Shown here piece by piece: positions 1-6,574 of a stretch of DNA of 8,704 nucleotides; position 1 is the stretch's first letter; each line of letters starts with the position of its first letter. The stretch is from Candidatus Omnitrophota bacterium. GTDB taxonomy: Bacteria > Omnitrophota > Gorgyraeia > Gygaellales > Profunditerraquicolaceae. The stretch covers positions 1 through 8,704 of the forward strand of contig JAPLLQ010000067.1 in assembly GCA_026387485.1 (NCBI GenBank), in the 5' to 3' direction. The position numbers and the translations under genes were made by a program. The notes under the pieces are model-generated. The model had not been told where the DNA came from. It was given only the letters and a program-made list of their open reading frames with translations, and did no database searches.

Positions 1-1433
1 ACAAAATCATCAACAGTACTGTAACCGCCGCCAAAACTGAATGCGCCGGTTTTAGACTCCTTAACTTCTACGACCAAATTTTTCTGGTCAGGAATCTCGG
101 TTTCTTCGGTATCGTAGTTTATTTCATCAAAAAACCCTAAATTCTGCAGCCTCTCTTTACTACGCCTGAGCTTCTCTCCATCAAACCTGTCCCCCGGATG
201 GATGCGTAATTCCCTGCGTACGACTACGTCTTTAGTCTTGATATTACCCCGGATATTTATTTTATCAACGTAGGTAATCTGATTTTCCACAATTCCATAG
301 TTTATATCTACGCGGCTGGTTTCTTTATTTAAAGATGTAGTCTCCTGGACCAAAGCCGAAATATAACCCCGGTCAAAATAAACACTCTGGATATTAGCTG
401 CGTCCACCTTCATGCCTTCTTCGCTAAAGACCTTACCCGGAAGACATTGTTTAAGCTGCATAATAATTGTTTTCTCAGGTATATCTTTATTCCCCTGCAC
501 CGTAACATTCCCCACCAGATATTTATTCCCCTCTTTTATTCTTATATGCACATATAGAAGGTATTTCTTCTTAGGGTCAGGGTTAACCTCAGATTCGGCT
601 GCCGCATCAATAAAACCATTGTGGCGGTAAAACGCCTTCACCCGCTCAATATCTTCTTTTAATACATCTTCCTTAAGCACTCCGGCGTTAAAAAACCAGG
701 CCCGTTTGGTTTTAAGTAATTTCAGGATCCGGGCCGAAGTAAATGCCTTATTTCCCTCGACAATAATATCTTTGATCCGGATCCGGCCGCCCTCGGCTAT
801 AAAAAAATCAACCTTTGCCTTATTGGTTGTTTTATTTATATCCAGCTTATAATTTATCTCAGCCGCGCTAAAGCCCATTTTTTCGTACATCTTCTTTAAG
901 ATGCGTATATCTTCGGCGAGATTGGGATAATCCAGATACTGTCCTTCTTTGGATTTTAGCTGGGTTTTTAGTTTATCGTCTTTCATGGTGATACGGGTGA
1001 TTCCAGAAAAGGTTATCTTTTCGATAATCGGCCTTTCAGAGACCGTAACAATAACCTTAATCCCATCCTTGTAACTCTCGGTGTCTATTTTAATATCGCT
1101 GAAGAAATTTAATAGATACAACCTCTTTAAATCATCACTGATTATATTCTCTTGATATGGGCTGCCGATGCGGGTTTTCATTTTAGAGACGATGTTATTG
1201 GTGGAAATAGCTTTATTGCCCTTGATTTCAATTCCCGTAACCATCTTCACCGGCTCGGGAGGGGCTGCTTCCTTAGTTTCTGCGGTTATTTTGGGAGTCT
1301 CGGACTGTTGAAATGTTACTGGACTTTGGGTTTGGTTAGAAGAATCTGCGCTAGAAACTTCCTCAGCTAATAAATAGCAAGAAAAACCTGCGATAAAAAC
1401 TAAAGTCAAAATTATAAAAATTATTCTGCGCAT
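1..1433 (-). CDS. bamA: BamA/Omp85 outer-membrane assembly factor, N-terminal part (runs off window)
   Basis: BamA is the core of the outer-membrane beta-barrel insertion machine. The 477 codons visible hold an N-terminal hydrophobic signal segment (about residues 4-22, probable cleavage after LLA at 21-23) and a Pro/Ser/Thr/Glu-rich linker (about 24-64). Five POTRA domains follow, starting near 65, 137, 218, 306 and 388; four carry the family's IxxxGN pattern (IEIKGNKAIS, IIVEGNKAFT, VTVQGNKDIP, INIRGN), and POTRA2 has ITFSGI instead. The visible part ends in the first barrel strand (GAFSFGGGYSTVDDF from residue 463). The barrel lies outside the window to the left. A cysteine at residue 19 is not in a proper lipobox, so signal peptidase I processing is inferred. 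The ATG is 10 nt after the dnaB stop and has no recognisable Shine-Dalgarno sequence, which suggests coupling to dnaB translation. The family call is certain; a TamA-like paralogue is unlikely with five POTRAs. Confidence 0.95.
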   Translation of the reverse strand, partial: MRRIIFIILTLVFIAGFSCYLLAEEVSSADSSNQTQSPVTFQQSETPKITAETKEAAPPEPVKMVTGIEIKGNKAISTNNIVSKMKTRIGSPYQENIISDDLKRLYLLNFFSDIKIDTESYKDGIKVIVTVSERPIIEKITFSGITRITMKDDKLKTQLKSKEGQYLDYPNLAEDIRILKKMYEKMGFSAAEINYKLDINKTTNKAKVDFFIAEGGRIRIKDIIVEGNKAFTSARILKLLKTKRAWFFNAGVLKEDVLKEDIERVKAFYRHNGFIDAAAESEVNPDPKKKYLLYVHIRIKEGNKYLVGNVTVQGNKDIPEKTIIMQLKQCLPGKVFSEEGMKVDAANIQSVYFDRGYISALVQETTSLNKETSRVDINYGIVENQITYVDKINIRGNIKTKDVVVRRELRIHPGDRFDGEKLRRSKERLQNLGFFDEINYDTEETEIPDQKNLVVEVKESKTGAFSFGGGYSTVDDF

Positions 1434-1443
1434 TGTGGTTAGT

Positions 1444-2787
1444 TTATTCTATATGAGCGATATTTTCAAAACGGGTATATTCCTTGATAAAAGCCAGCCT
1501 CAAAGAACCTACCGGGCCGTTCCTCTGCTTGGCGATGATTACTTCAGCTATACCCTGATTTTCAGAAGTAGGGGCATAATATTCTTCTCTTAATAAAAGC
1601 ACTACCACATCCGCGTCTTGCTCTATTGCCCCGGACTCCCTAAGGTCAGATAGTTGCGGCCGGTGGTCTGTGCGGGATTCTACTGCCCTAGATAACTGGC
1701 TTATGGCAACAATAGGTAAATGTAACTCCCTGGCTAAAGCTTTAAGCGAACGGGAAATCTCAGATATCTCCTGTTGCCGGCTCTCTGAATTAATCGAACC
1801 GCGCATAAGCTGCATGTAATCTAAAATAATCAGTTTGATATCCTGTTGGGCTTTAAGCCGGCGGGCCTTGGCCCTTAATTCCATTATCGATATTGCCGGG
1901 CTATCATCTATAAATATAGGCGCTTCGGAAAGTTTTCCCGCCGCAGCAGTCAGGCGCGGCCAGTCTGAAGCTGCTAGATATCCCGTACGCACCTTTTGAG
2001 CATCAACTTTAGCATGGGAACAAAGCATCCTCTGCACTAATTGCTCTTTAGACATTTCAAGGCTAAAAATTGCCGTGGGAACCCTCTCTATTACCCCAGC
2101 ATGCTCTATCATACCTAGAGCCAGAGCGCTCTTACCCATTGAAGGCCTTCCGGCAATTACAATCAAATCCGACTCTTGCAGCCCCGCGGTCTTAATATCA
2201 AAATCTATAAAACCGGTGGGGATACCGGTAACATGGGCTTTTTTGCGGTATAAAACATCGATTGTTTCAATACTATCCTTAATGATCTCTTTAAGGTGCT
2301 GGTAAGAAGCGCCATGGGCTTTTCTTTCACTGACTTCAAAAATAAACCTCTCGGCATTATCCACTACCTGATCAATATTTCCTTCAGTCTCGTAACAAAG
2401 CGAGATGATCTTAGTGGCATTATTAATCAACGTCCTTAAAATGCTCTTCTCTTTAACTATCGCTACATAGTGGGCGATATTAGCGGAAGTGGGAACAACA
2501 TTTGCCAGGGAGGTAAGATAACTTGCTCCTCCGACCTCTTCAAGTATCCCGTCTTTTTTTAAAGCGTCGGTTAAAGTAATCAGGTCAACTGCCTTATTAG
2601 CGGCATAGAGATTGGATATAGTCTGAAAAATTTTCCGGTGTTGCTCTTTATAAAAAAAGGTCTGCTCCAAATTTTCAAGCGCCGTGGCAATGGCCTCAGG
2701 GTCTAAGATCAGCATTGAACCTAAAACAGCCATTTCGGCATCGAGGTTTTGCGGCGGGAGTTTTTCCAGAGTTGATTCGTTAGCCAT
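1444..2787 (-). CDS. dnaB: Replicative DNA helicase DnaB
   Basis: This is the hexameric helicase that unwinds DNA ahead of the replication fork and binds primase. The 447-residue length is normal. The N-terminal domain (about 10-115) begins with the family pattern PPQNLDAEMAVLGSML. A linker region leads to the RecA-like domain: Walker A GRPSMGKS at 213-220, Walker B LIILDY at 319-324 (D323), and the conserved block AISQLSRAVE...DLRESGAIEQDAD at 361-393. The late motif AKQRNGPVG is at 419-427. There is no intein, although DnaB Walker A is a common intein site. The ATG lies 6 nt after the rplI stop, and the leader (TAATTTATT before ATG) has no Shine-Dalgarno sequence, so expression probably depends on ribosomes finishing rplI. 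The rplI-dnaB pairing is widespread in bacteria. Confidence 0.97.
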   Translation of the reverse strand: MANESTLEKLPPQNLDAEMAVLGSMLILDPEAIATALENLEQTFFYKEQHRKIFQTISNLYAANKAVDLITLTDALKKDGILEEVGGASYLTSLANVVPTSANIAHYVAIVKEKSILRTLINNATKIISLCYETEGNIDQVVDNAERFIFEVSERKAHGASYQHLKEIIKDSIETIDVLYRKKAHVTGIPTGFIDFDIKTAGLQESDLIVIAGRPSMGKSALALGMIEHAGVIERVPTAIFSLEMSKEQLVQRMLCSHAKVDAQKVRTGYLAASDWPRLTAAAGKLSEAPIFIDDSPAISIMELRAKARRLKAQQDIKLIILDYMQLMRGSINSESRQQEISEISRSLKALARELHLPIVAISQLSRAVESRTDHRPQLSDLRESGAIEQDADVVVLLLREEYYAPTSENQGIAEVIIAKQRNGPVGSLRLAFIKEYTRFENIAHIE

Positions 2788-2793
2788 AATAAA

Positions 2794-3237
2794 TTATTTT
2801 TTTACAATCCAGACCTTGACTTGAGCAAGCACATCCGGATCAAGCTTCACCGGTATCTCATAAATCCCTAATGATTTGATTGGGCTTTCCATAATAATAG
2901 AGCTCTTATCGATATCCAGGCCTTCGTCTTTTAAGGCTTGGGCGATATCTAATACCGTAATGCTTCCGTATAAATTTTCTTCTGTCCCAACCATAGCCGC
3001 GATAGTCAAAGATAATTTTTCTAAACGCTCCTTTAATACCCGGGCTTCCTGTTTTTTATTTTCAAGCTCAAGAGACCTTCTCTCCTGCTCTTCTTTCAAC
3101 TTCTTCATGCCTGCCGGAGTAGCTATCACTGCCAAACCCTGAGGGATTAGGTAATTGCGGGCGAAACCATCCTTAGCTTTAATAACCGAACCAGCTTTAC
3201 CTATCTTCTGGACATCTTTAAGCAGGATAATCTCCAT
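2794..3237 (-). CDS. rplI: 50S ribosomal protein bL9
   Basis: bL9 binds 23S rRNA near the L1 stalk and reaches along the outside of the ribosome; it affects frame maintenance. The protein has 147 residues, the usual size. The N-terminal rRNA-binding domain (1-40) carries the signature GKAGSVIKAKDGFARNYLIP. It is followed by a long charged connecting helix (about 41-75, rich in K, E and R) and the C-terminal domain (76-147) with VGTEENLYGSIT at 83-94. The start is supported by an AAGGAG Shine-Dalgarno sequence 5 nt upstream, in the 17-nt gap after rpsR. It sits in the conserved rpsF-ssb-rpsR-rplI-dnaB order. Nothing is unusual. Confidence 0.97.
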   Translation of the reverse strand: MEIILLKDVQKIGKAGSVIKAKDGFARNYLIPQGLAVIATPAGMKKLKEEQERRSLELENKKQEARVLKERLEKLSLTIAAMVGTEENLYGSITVLDIAQALKDEGLDIDKSSIIMESPIKSLGIYEIPVKLDPDVLAQVKVWIVKK

Positions 3238-3254
3238 ATTCTCTCCTTAAAAGT

Positions 3255-3530
3255 TTAGCGCGTATAAGGCAGAAGCGAAACAAACCTGGCCTTAGCTATC
3301 GTCTCAGCTACGCGGCGCTGGTGTTTAGCGCAATTACCGGAATTACGGCTGGGTACGATTTTGCCTCTTTCGTTAATAAAAGCTTCCAGTCTCTTGGCAT
3401 CCTTATAATCTATTGCCTTGGTCTTATCTAAACAAAGACGGCAAAATTTTTTCCTGACAATAGTCAGCCGCTTCTTATCAGTTTTCTTGGTTTTAGCAAA
3501 TCCCCTTGTTTTAACTTTCATTTGCTTCAT
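3255..3530 (-). CDS. rpsR: 30S ribosomal protein bS18
   Basis: bS18 sits on the small-subunit platform next to bS6. With the first ATG the protein has 91 residues: a basic N-terminal tail (1-28), then FCRLC at 29-33, IDYKD at 40-44, RGKIVPSR at 55-62, GNCAKHQRR at 65-73 and the ending ARFVSLLPYTR. Cys30, Cys33, Cys67 and His70 fit the cysteine-containing form of bS18, which may bind zinc. The start is ambiguous. The ATG at 3530 has AGGGG 9 nt upstream, while a second in-frame ATG at 3521 has GCGAGG 9 nt upstream. Either way the gene overlaps the end of ssb (20 or 11 nt) in a different frame, implying coupled translation. Confidence 0.95.
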   Translation of the reverse strand: MKQMKVKTRGFAKTKKTDKKRLTIVRKKFCRLCLDKTKAIDYKDAKRLEAFINERGKIVPSRNSGNCAKHQRRVAETIAKARFVSLLPYTR

Positions 3531-3954
3531 CCTCGCTTTCCCCTAACCAGGTTGCCTCTGTAGATGATTCACTGTGTAATCCTTCTACCGCCGGCTCAGC
3601 TATTGGCACCGGGGCTTTACCGGATGGCGCTCCTAAAAACTGCACCCGCTCTGCCTTAACTTCGATAACGCTGCGCTTGGCGCCGCTATTATCTTCCCAA
3701 GAGCGCGATTGCAACCTCCCCTCGACAAAAACGCCGCTGCCTTTATGTAAATATTGATTGCAGGTCTCCGCCTGTTTATTCCAGACTACCGCGGTAATAA
3801 AACAAACCTCTTCTTTTAATTCCTGTTCTTTATTCCGGTACCTGCGATTAACTGCCAGGCGCAAGTTTACTACCGCAGCGCCCTGCGGCGTATAACGCAG
3901 TTCCGGGTCTTTGGTAAGATTACCCATTAATAACACTTTATTGTAACTGGCCAT
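3511..3954 (-). CDS. ssb: Single-stranded DNA-binding protein SSB
   Basis: SSB coats single-stranded DNA in replication, recombination and repair. The 147 residues hold one OB fold (about 1-108), recognised from MASYNKVLLMGNLTKDPELR, AVNRRYR, AVVWNKQAETC and VEGRLQSRSWED. A short disordered tail (109-147) follows. The tail is acidic at the end but finishes SEDEANES, without the DDIPF-type tip used by most bacterial SSBs to bind partner proteins. I chose the ATG at 3954 because AAGGAG lies 7 nt upstream and the protein then starts as the family does. A GTG at 3984 would add ten residues encoded by the upstream palindromic repeat. The gene lies between rpsF and rpsR, as in many bacteria, and its 3' end overlaps rpsR. 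Confidence 0.95.
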   Translation of the reverse strand: MASYNKVLLMGNLTKDPELRYTPQGAAVVNLRLAVNRRYRNKEQELKEEVCFITAVVWNKQAETCNQYLHKGSGVFVEGRLQSRSWEDNSGAKRSVIEVKAERVQFLGAPSGKAPVPIAEPAVEGLHSESSTEATWLGESEDEANES

Positions 3955-3961
3955 ATTTTCT

Positions 3962-3967
3962 CTCCTT
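3962..3967 (-). promoter_or_regulatory. Shine-Dalgarno sequence of ssb
   Basis: AAGGAG on the minus strand, 7 nt before the ATG at 3954. It decides the start in favour of the family-like N-terminus and against the in-frame GTG at 3984. Its 5' half (AAGG) forms the edge of the palindromic repeat that fills the rpsF-ssb gap, so the repeat contributes directly to this ribosome-binding site. Confidence 0.75.
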
Positions 3968-4023
3968 CGATTCGCTTTGCTCACTCAGGACGCTTCGAAT
4001 CGAAGCACTGAGCGCAGTCGAAG
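3964..4023. repeat. REP-like palindromic repeat element between rpsF and ssb
   Basis: This 60-nt element fills almost the whole 72-nt gap between rpsF and ssb. It has nested symmetry: outer arms CTTCGA (3965-3970) and TCGAAG (4018-4023), intermediate arms CTCAG (3984-3988) and CTGAG (4008-4012), and a perfect inner 7-bp inverted repeat around one base, GCTTCGAATCGAAGC (3992-4006). From memory, TTCGACTGCGCTCAG and its CTGAG...TCGAAG counterpart resemble short palindromic repeats scattered through many environmental bacterial genomes; I could not run a search. No T-run follows on the transcribed strand, so it does not look like a terminator. It could form a hairpin in the mRNA just before ssb. 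Confidence 0.7.
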
Positions 4024-4026
4024 CGC

Positions 4027-4344
4027 TTATTCTAACTTTGTAATCAGTACCCTTAATATATTTTCATTAAGCTTATAGGCATGGCGGATATCTTTTATAA
4101 CAAGGGGGGGAGAAGCAAAATTAAGCAGATAGTAAACGCCCTCATTATATTTATTGATCGGAAAGAATAGCTTTTTTCTTTCTTGCCAAAGCCCGCTCTG
4201 TGAGATGCTACCGTTATTTTTTGTCACTACATCATTGATCTGCTGAAAAAGAGCTTTCCTCTGCTCTTCTGGTAAATCCGGTTTGACGCTGTCTGTTTCG
4301 GTTAAATCCGGTTTAATGATAACCATTGCTTCATATTTGTTCAT
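4027..4344 (-). CDS. rpsF: 30S ribosomal protein bS6
   Basis: bS6 binds the 16S rRNA platform together with bS18. The protein has 105 residues with the family start NKYEAMVIIKPDL and the later parts GLWQERKKLFFPINKYNEGVYYLLNF (from residue 51, recognised as the RRL/AYPI-type strand region) and NENILRVL at 93-100. It is odd in that the segment after the first strand carries KPDL twice (11-14 and 21-24), a duplication matched by a 12-nt direct repeat in the DNA. The start is supported by AAAGGA about 6 nt upstream. Its ATG overlaps the pth stop in an ATGA quadruplet (4341-4344), so translation is probably coupled to pth. No room is left for the untranslated S6:S18-binding leader found before rpsF in some bacteria. 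Confidence 0.95.
   Translation of the reverse strand: MNKYEAMVIIKPDLTETDSVKPDLPEEQRKALFQQINDVVTKNNGSISQSGLWQERKKLFFPINKYNEGVYYLLNFASPPLVIKDIRHAYKLNENILRVLITKLE
4273..4314 (-). repeat. Short direct repeat inside rpsF
   Basis: The 12-nt sequence taaatccggttt (plus strand) occurs at 4273-4284 and again at 4303-4314, exactly 30 nt apart. In protein terms this is KPDL at residues 11-14 and 21-24 of bS6. The in-frame 30-nt spacing suggests a small tandem duplication that has since diverged between the two copies. The duplication interpretation is inference; the repeat itself is directly visible. Confidence 0.8.
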
Positions 4345-4916
4345 TGCCTATCCTTTCGGTTAAAAATATTCATACTTTTTTCGACATCTTCATTTATCCA
4401 AGATTGAACACATAAAGAAACTCGGGGAATAATACCTTTAAGCTCTTCTTTTTCCCTACGGTTAAAATGACTTAAAACAAATTCACTTGCGCCTAGCTTA
4501 CCCCTTGGCCTGCCTATACCCACGCGCAGGCGGTTGAATTCATTGGTCTTTAAGGAATTTATTATAGATTGGATACCGCGATGGCCGGCGGATGAACCAT
4601 TAGGCCTTAACTTTATCCTGCCAAAATCCAAATCCAGATCATCACAGATTACTAAAAGATCTTCCAACCCTATCTTATATTTTTTAAGCAGCGGCTTAAC
4701 TGCCTCTCCAGAGAGATTCATAAAGGTAAGTGGCACCGCCACCAGACAATTATCATTTTCTATCTTACCTTTTCCGCTTAATGCTGAGATTCCCTTTTCT
4801 TTCTTTAGGGCTATCCTTTTTTCTTTTGCCAGATGCTTGATACTTAAGAAACCGATATTGTGCCTTGAGTTGCCGTACAGGATTCCCGGATTACCTAAGC
4901 CAACAATCAGCTTCAT
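4341..4916 (-). CDS. pth: Peptidyl-tRNA hydrolase
   Basis: Pth releases peptides from tRNAs that fall off the ribosome, recycling the tRNA. The protein has 191 residues, a normal length. Visible active-site signatures are VGLGNPG (5-11, with N9), SRHNIGF (17-23, catalytic H19), FMNLSG (65-70, N67) and VICDDLDL (89-96, with the catalytic-pair aspartate at D92). AGHRGI at 110-115 corresponds to the usual GGHNGL, with Arg in place of Asn; I believe this occurs in other family members. The ATG follows directly on the rplY stop codon with no spacer and only a weak purine-rich leader; its own stop overlaps the rpsF start. This chain of contacts implies coupled translation of rplY, pth and rpsF. Linkage of ctc and pth is well known in Firmicutes and several proteobacteria. 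Confidence 0.97.
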   Translation of the reverse strand: MKLIVGLGNPGILYGNSRHNIGFLSIKHLAKEKRIALKKEKGISALSGKGKIENDNCLVAVPLTFMNLSGEAVKPLLKKYKIGLEDLLVICDDLDLDFGRIKLRPNGSSAGHRGIQSIINSLKTNEFNRLRVGIGRPRGKLGASEFVLSHFNRREKEELKGIIPRVSLCVQSWINEDVEKSMNIFNRKDRQ

Positions 4917-5615
4917 CTACTTCTTTTCTTTGCTTTCTTTCTCTTCTTTAACTTCGCCTTCAGCCGGAGGAACTTCTTTCTTCTCCTTGATTACTTCAGG
5001 CTCTTGTTTCTCTTCTCCCTCCACAGCCTCTACCGGTACCTCTTCTTTCATCGGAGCAGCAACTGAAAGGATTATTGCTTCCGGGTCATTTAGAATCTTG
5101 ACTCCCACAGGCACAGTGATATCTTTTACGTGGATACTATCCCCCATTTTTAATTGAGCAACATCTACTTCAATATCTTTGGGGATACTAGTCGGCAAAC
5201 ACTCTACCTCAATCTCCCAAAGGATATGCTCAAGAGCTCCACCCTCCAGTTTCACGCCTATAGGCTCGCCCTTAGCTACAACCGGCACATTAACCTTTAT
5301 TGCTTTGGTTAAAGATATCTGGTTAAAATCAACGTGGATAATCTCTCCATGTACCGGATGATATTGTATCTCTTTAATTAGGCATGGCCGGGATTTATTT
5401 TTTTTATCATCCTTAATATTAACATTGATCACCACGCCCTCAATTCTATGGTGGTGGACCAGCTGGACTAACTGCCGATGAGATAATTTAAGCGCTAAGG
5501 CATCCTTACCCTCAGCATAGATTATCGCCGGGATAAACCCTTTATCACGGATATCCTTAACTTTACCTCGACCTATTTCTTCGCGTACTTCTGCATCCAA
5601 AAATATCTCTTCCAT
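4917..5615 (-). CDS. rplY: 50S ribosomal protein bL25, long Ctc/TL5 form
   Basis: bL25 binds 5S rRNA; long forms (Ctc in Bacillus, TL5 in Thermus) carry a second domain. The protein has 232 residues. The N-terminal 5S-binding domain is about 1-92 (REEIGRGKVKDIRDKGFIPAIIYA near 11-34, KEIQYHPVHGEIIHVDF near 81-97). The Ctc beta domain is about 98-187 (GVKLEGGALEHILWEIEVECLP around 120-141). From about 188 to the end comes a low-complexity tail dominated by E, K, P and V and ending in lysines; it is probably disordered. A purine-rich leader with AGGAGAAGG lies in the 16-nt gap after prs. The prs-ctc-pth order matches that of Bacillus. The tail's role is unknown. Confidence 0.96.
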   Translation of the reverse strand: MEEIFLDAEVREEIGRGKVKDIRDKGFIPAIIYAEGKDALALKLSHRQLVQLVHHHRIEGVVINVNIKDDKKNKSRPCLIKEIQYHPVHGEIIHVDFNQISLTKAIKVNVPVVAKGEPIGVKLEGGALEHILWEIEVECLPTSIPKDIEVDVAQLKMGDSIHVKDITVPVGVKILNDPEAIILSVAAPMKEEVPVEAVEGEEKQEPEVIKEKKEVPPAEGEVKEEKESKEKK

Positions 5616-5631
5616 TTTCTAACCTTCTCCT

Positions 5632-6570
5632 TTAATCAAACAAACAGCTTACTGATTCTTCGTTGTGTATCCTCTTGATCGCCTCTCCCAAAAGCTCGGC
5701 AATTGATAAAACCTTAAGCCGGGAGTGATTTTTATTTTTTTCCACCGGGATACTGTCGGTGATAACCAATTCCTTTAAATTCTTGCATCTCTCCAAACGC
5801 TCTATGGCTGGCCCAGATAAAACTCCATGGGCAATTGCAGCATAAACATTTTTAGCGTTAGCTTTCTTTAATGCCTCTACGGCTTCAAATAAAGAGCTTC
5901 CGGTGGCGATTAAATCATCCACGATAATCGCGTTCTTTCCCTCTACGCTCCCTAATATATGCATAGCCTCGGTTTTCTCCGGAGACTCCCTTCTTTTATC
6001 GATAATCGCCAGTGGCACGCCCAATCTTTTAGCATAAGCCCGGGCCATCTTTATTCCTCCTACATCTGGGGAAACAAGCACTAAATCCTTAATCTTGAGT
6101 TTCTTAAAATAATCTATGAAGACTCCCACGGAGAAAAGATGGTCTACCGGGATATCAAAAAACCCCTGAATCTGGCCGGCATGTAAATCCATAGTCAAAA
6201 CCCGGTTTGCTCCGGCTGAAGTCAGAAGATTAGCGACTAACTTTGCGGTAATGGGAACGCGGGGCTGGTCTTTTCTATCTTGACGGGCATAACCGAAATA
6301 AGGAATCACCGCGGTGATCCGCTGGGCAGATGCCCTTTTTAAAGCGTCAATCATAATTAAAAGCTCCATCAGATTTTCATTAGGAGGAGGACAGGTCGGC
6401 TGAACGATAAAAACATCCTTACCCCGGCTATTGTCATTAATTTTAACCCTTACTTCTCCCTCGCTAAACTTTGAAACCAAGGCATCGGATAACTTAACCT
6501 TCAGGTATTTACAGATATCCTGAGCTAGTTTGGGATGGGCATTACCGCTAAATATCGCTAACTTATCCAT
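5632..6570 (-). CDS. prs: Ribose-phosphate pyrophosphokinase (PRPP synthetase)
   Basis: Prs makes PRPP from ribose 5-phosphate and ATP, feeding purine, pyrimidine, His, Trp and NAD synthesis. The 312-residue length is that of class I enzymes. Seen: FSEGEVRVKI (35-44), PYFGYARQDRK (90-100), the signature DLHAGQIQGFFDIPVDHL (128-145, H130), SPDVGG (167-172), the catalytic loop DKRR (191-194), the PRPP-binding loop IVDDLIATGSS (216-226) and the class I ending IHNEESVS. The PRPP loop differs from the usual DDxIDTxGT form: Ala222 replaces the second Asp, and Ser225-Ser226 replace Gly-Thr. The ATG is 4 nt after the glmU stop and has a modest AAGGGA leader located inside the end of glmU. Pairing with glmU is the order known in Bacillus. 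Confidence 0.96.
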   Translation of the reverse strand: MDKLAIFSGNAHPKLAQDICKYLKVKLSDALVSKFSEGEVRVKINDNSRGKDVFIVQPTCPPPNENLMELLIMIDALKRASAQRITAVIPYFGYARQDRKDQPRVPITAKLVANLLTSAGANRVLTMDLHAGQIQGFFDIPVDHLFSVGVFIDYFKKLKIKDLVLVSPDVGGIKMARAYAKRLGVPLAIIDKRRESPEKTEAMHILGSVEGKNAIIVDDLIATGSSLFEAVEALKKANAKNVYAAIAHGVLSGPAIERLERCKNLKELVITDSIPVEKNKNHSRLKVLSIAELLGEAIKRIHNEESVSCLFD

Positions 6571-6574
6571 AGTC

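Noticed and set aside
1377..1433. BamA as a lipoprotein (Cys19)
   Set aside because: The residues before Cys19 (GFS) do not form a proper lipobox, and Omp85 proteins are normally cleaved by signal peptidase I.
2075..2305. Short plus-strand frames inside bamA, dnaB, rplI and glmU
   Set aside because: All are shadows of recognised genes on the minus strand and show no independent features.
3955..3984. GTG start of ssb at 3984
   Set aside because: The extra ten residues are encoded by the palindromic repeat, and the family-like MASYNKV start at 3954 has a good ribosome-binding site.
3964..4023. The palindrome as an intrinsic terminator or attenuator after rpsF
   Set aside because: No T-run follows the hairpin on the transcribed strand, and the next gene starts at once. 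A plain repeat element fits better.
4345..4420. S6:S18-binding regulatory leader upstream of rpsF
   Set aside because: rpsF overlaps the pth coding sequence, so there is no untranslated leader, and I could not see the expected bulged stem by eye.
4534..5157. 207-residue open frame on the plus strand
   Set aside because: It lies fully antisense to pth and rplY, which are clear homologues. Its Ser/Phe/Pro-rich translation is what the reverse of K/E-rich coding gives, and it matches no family I know.
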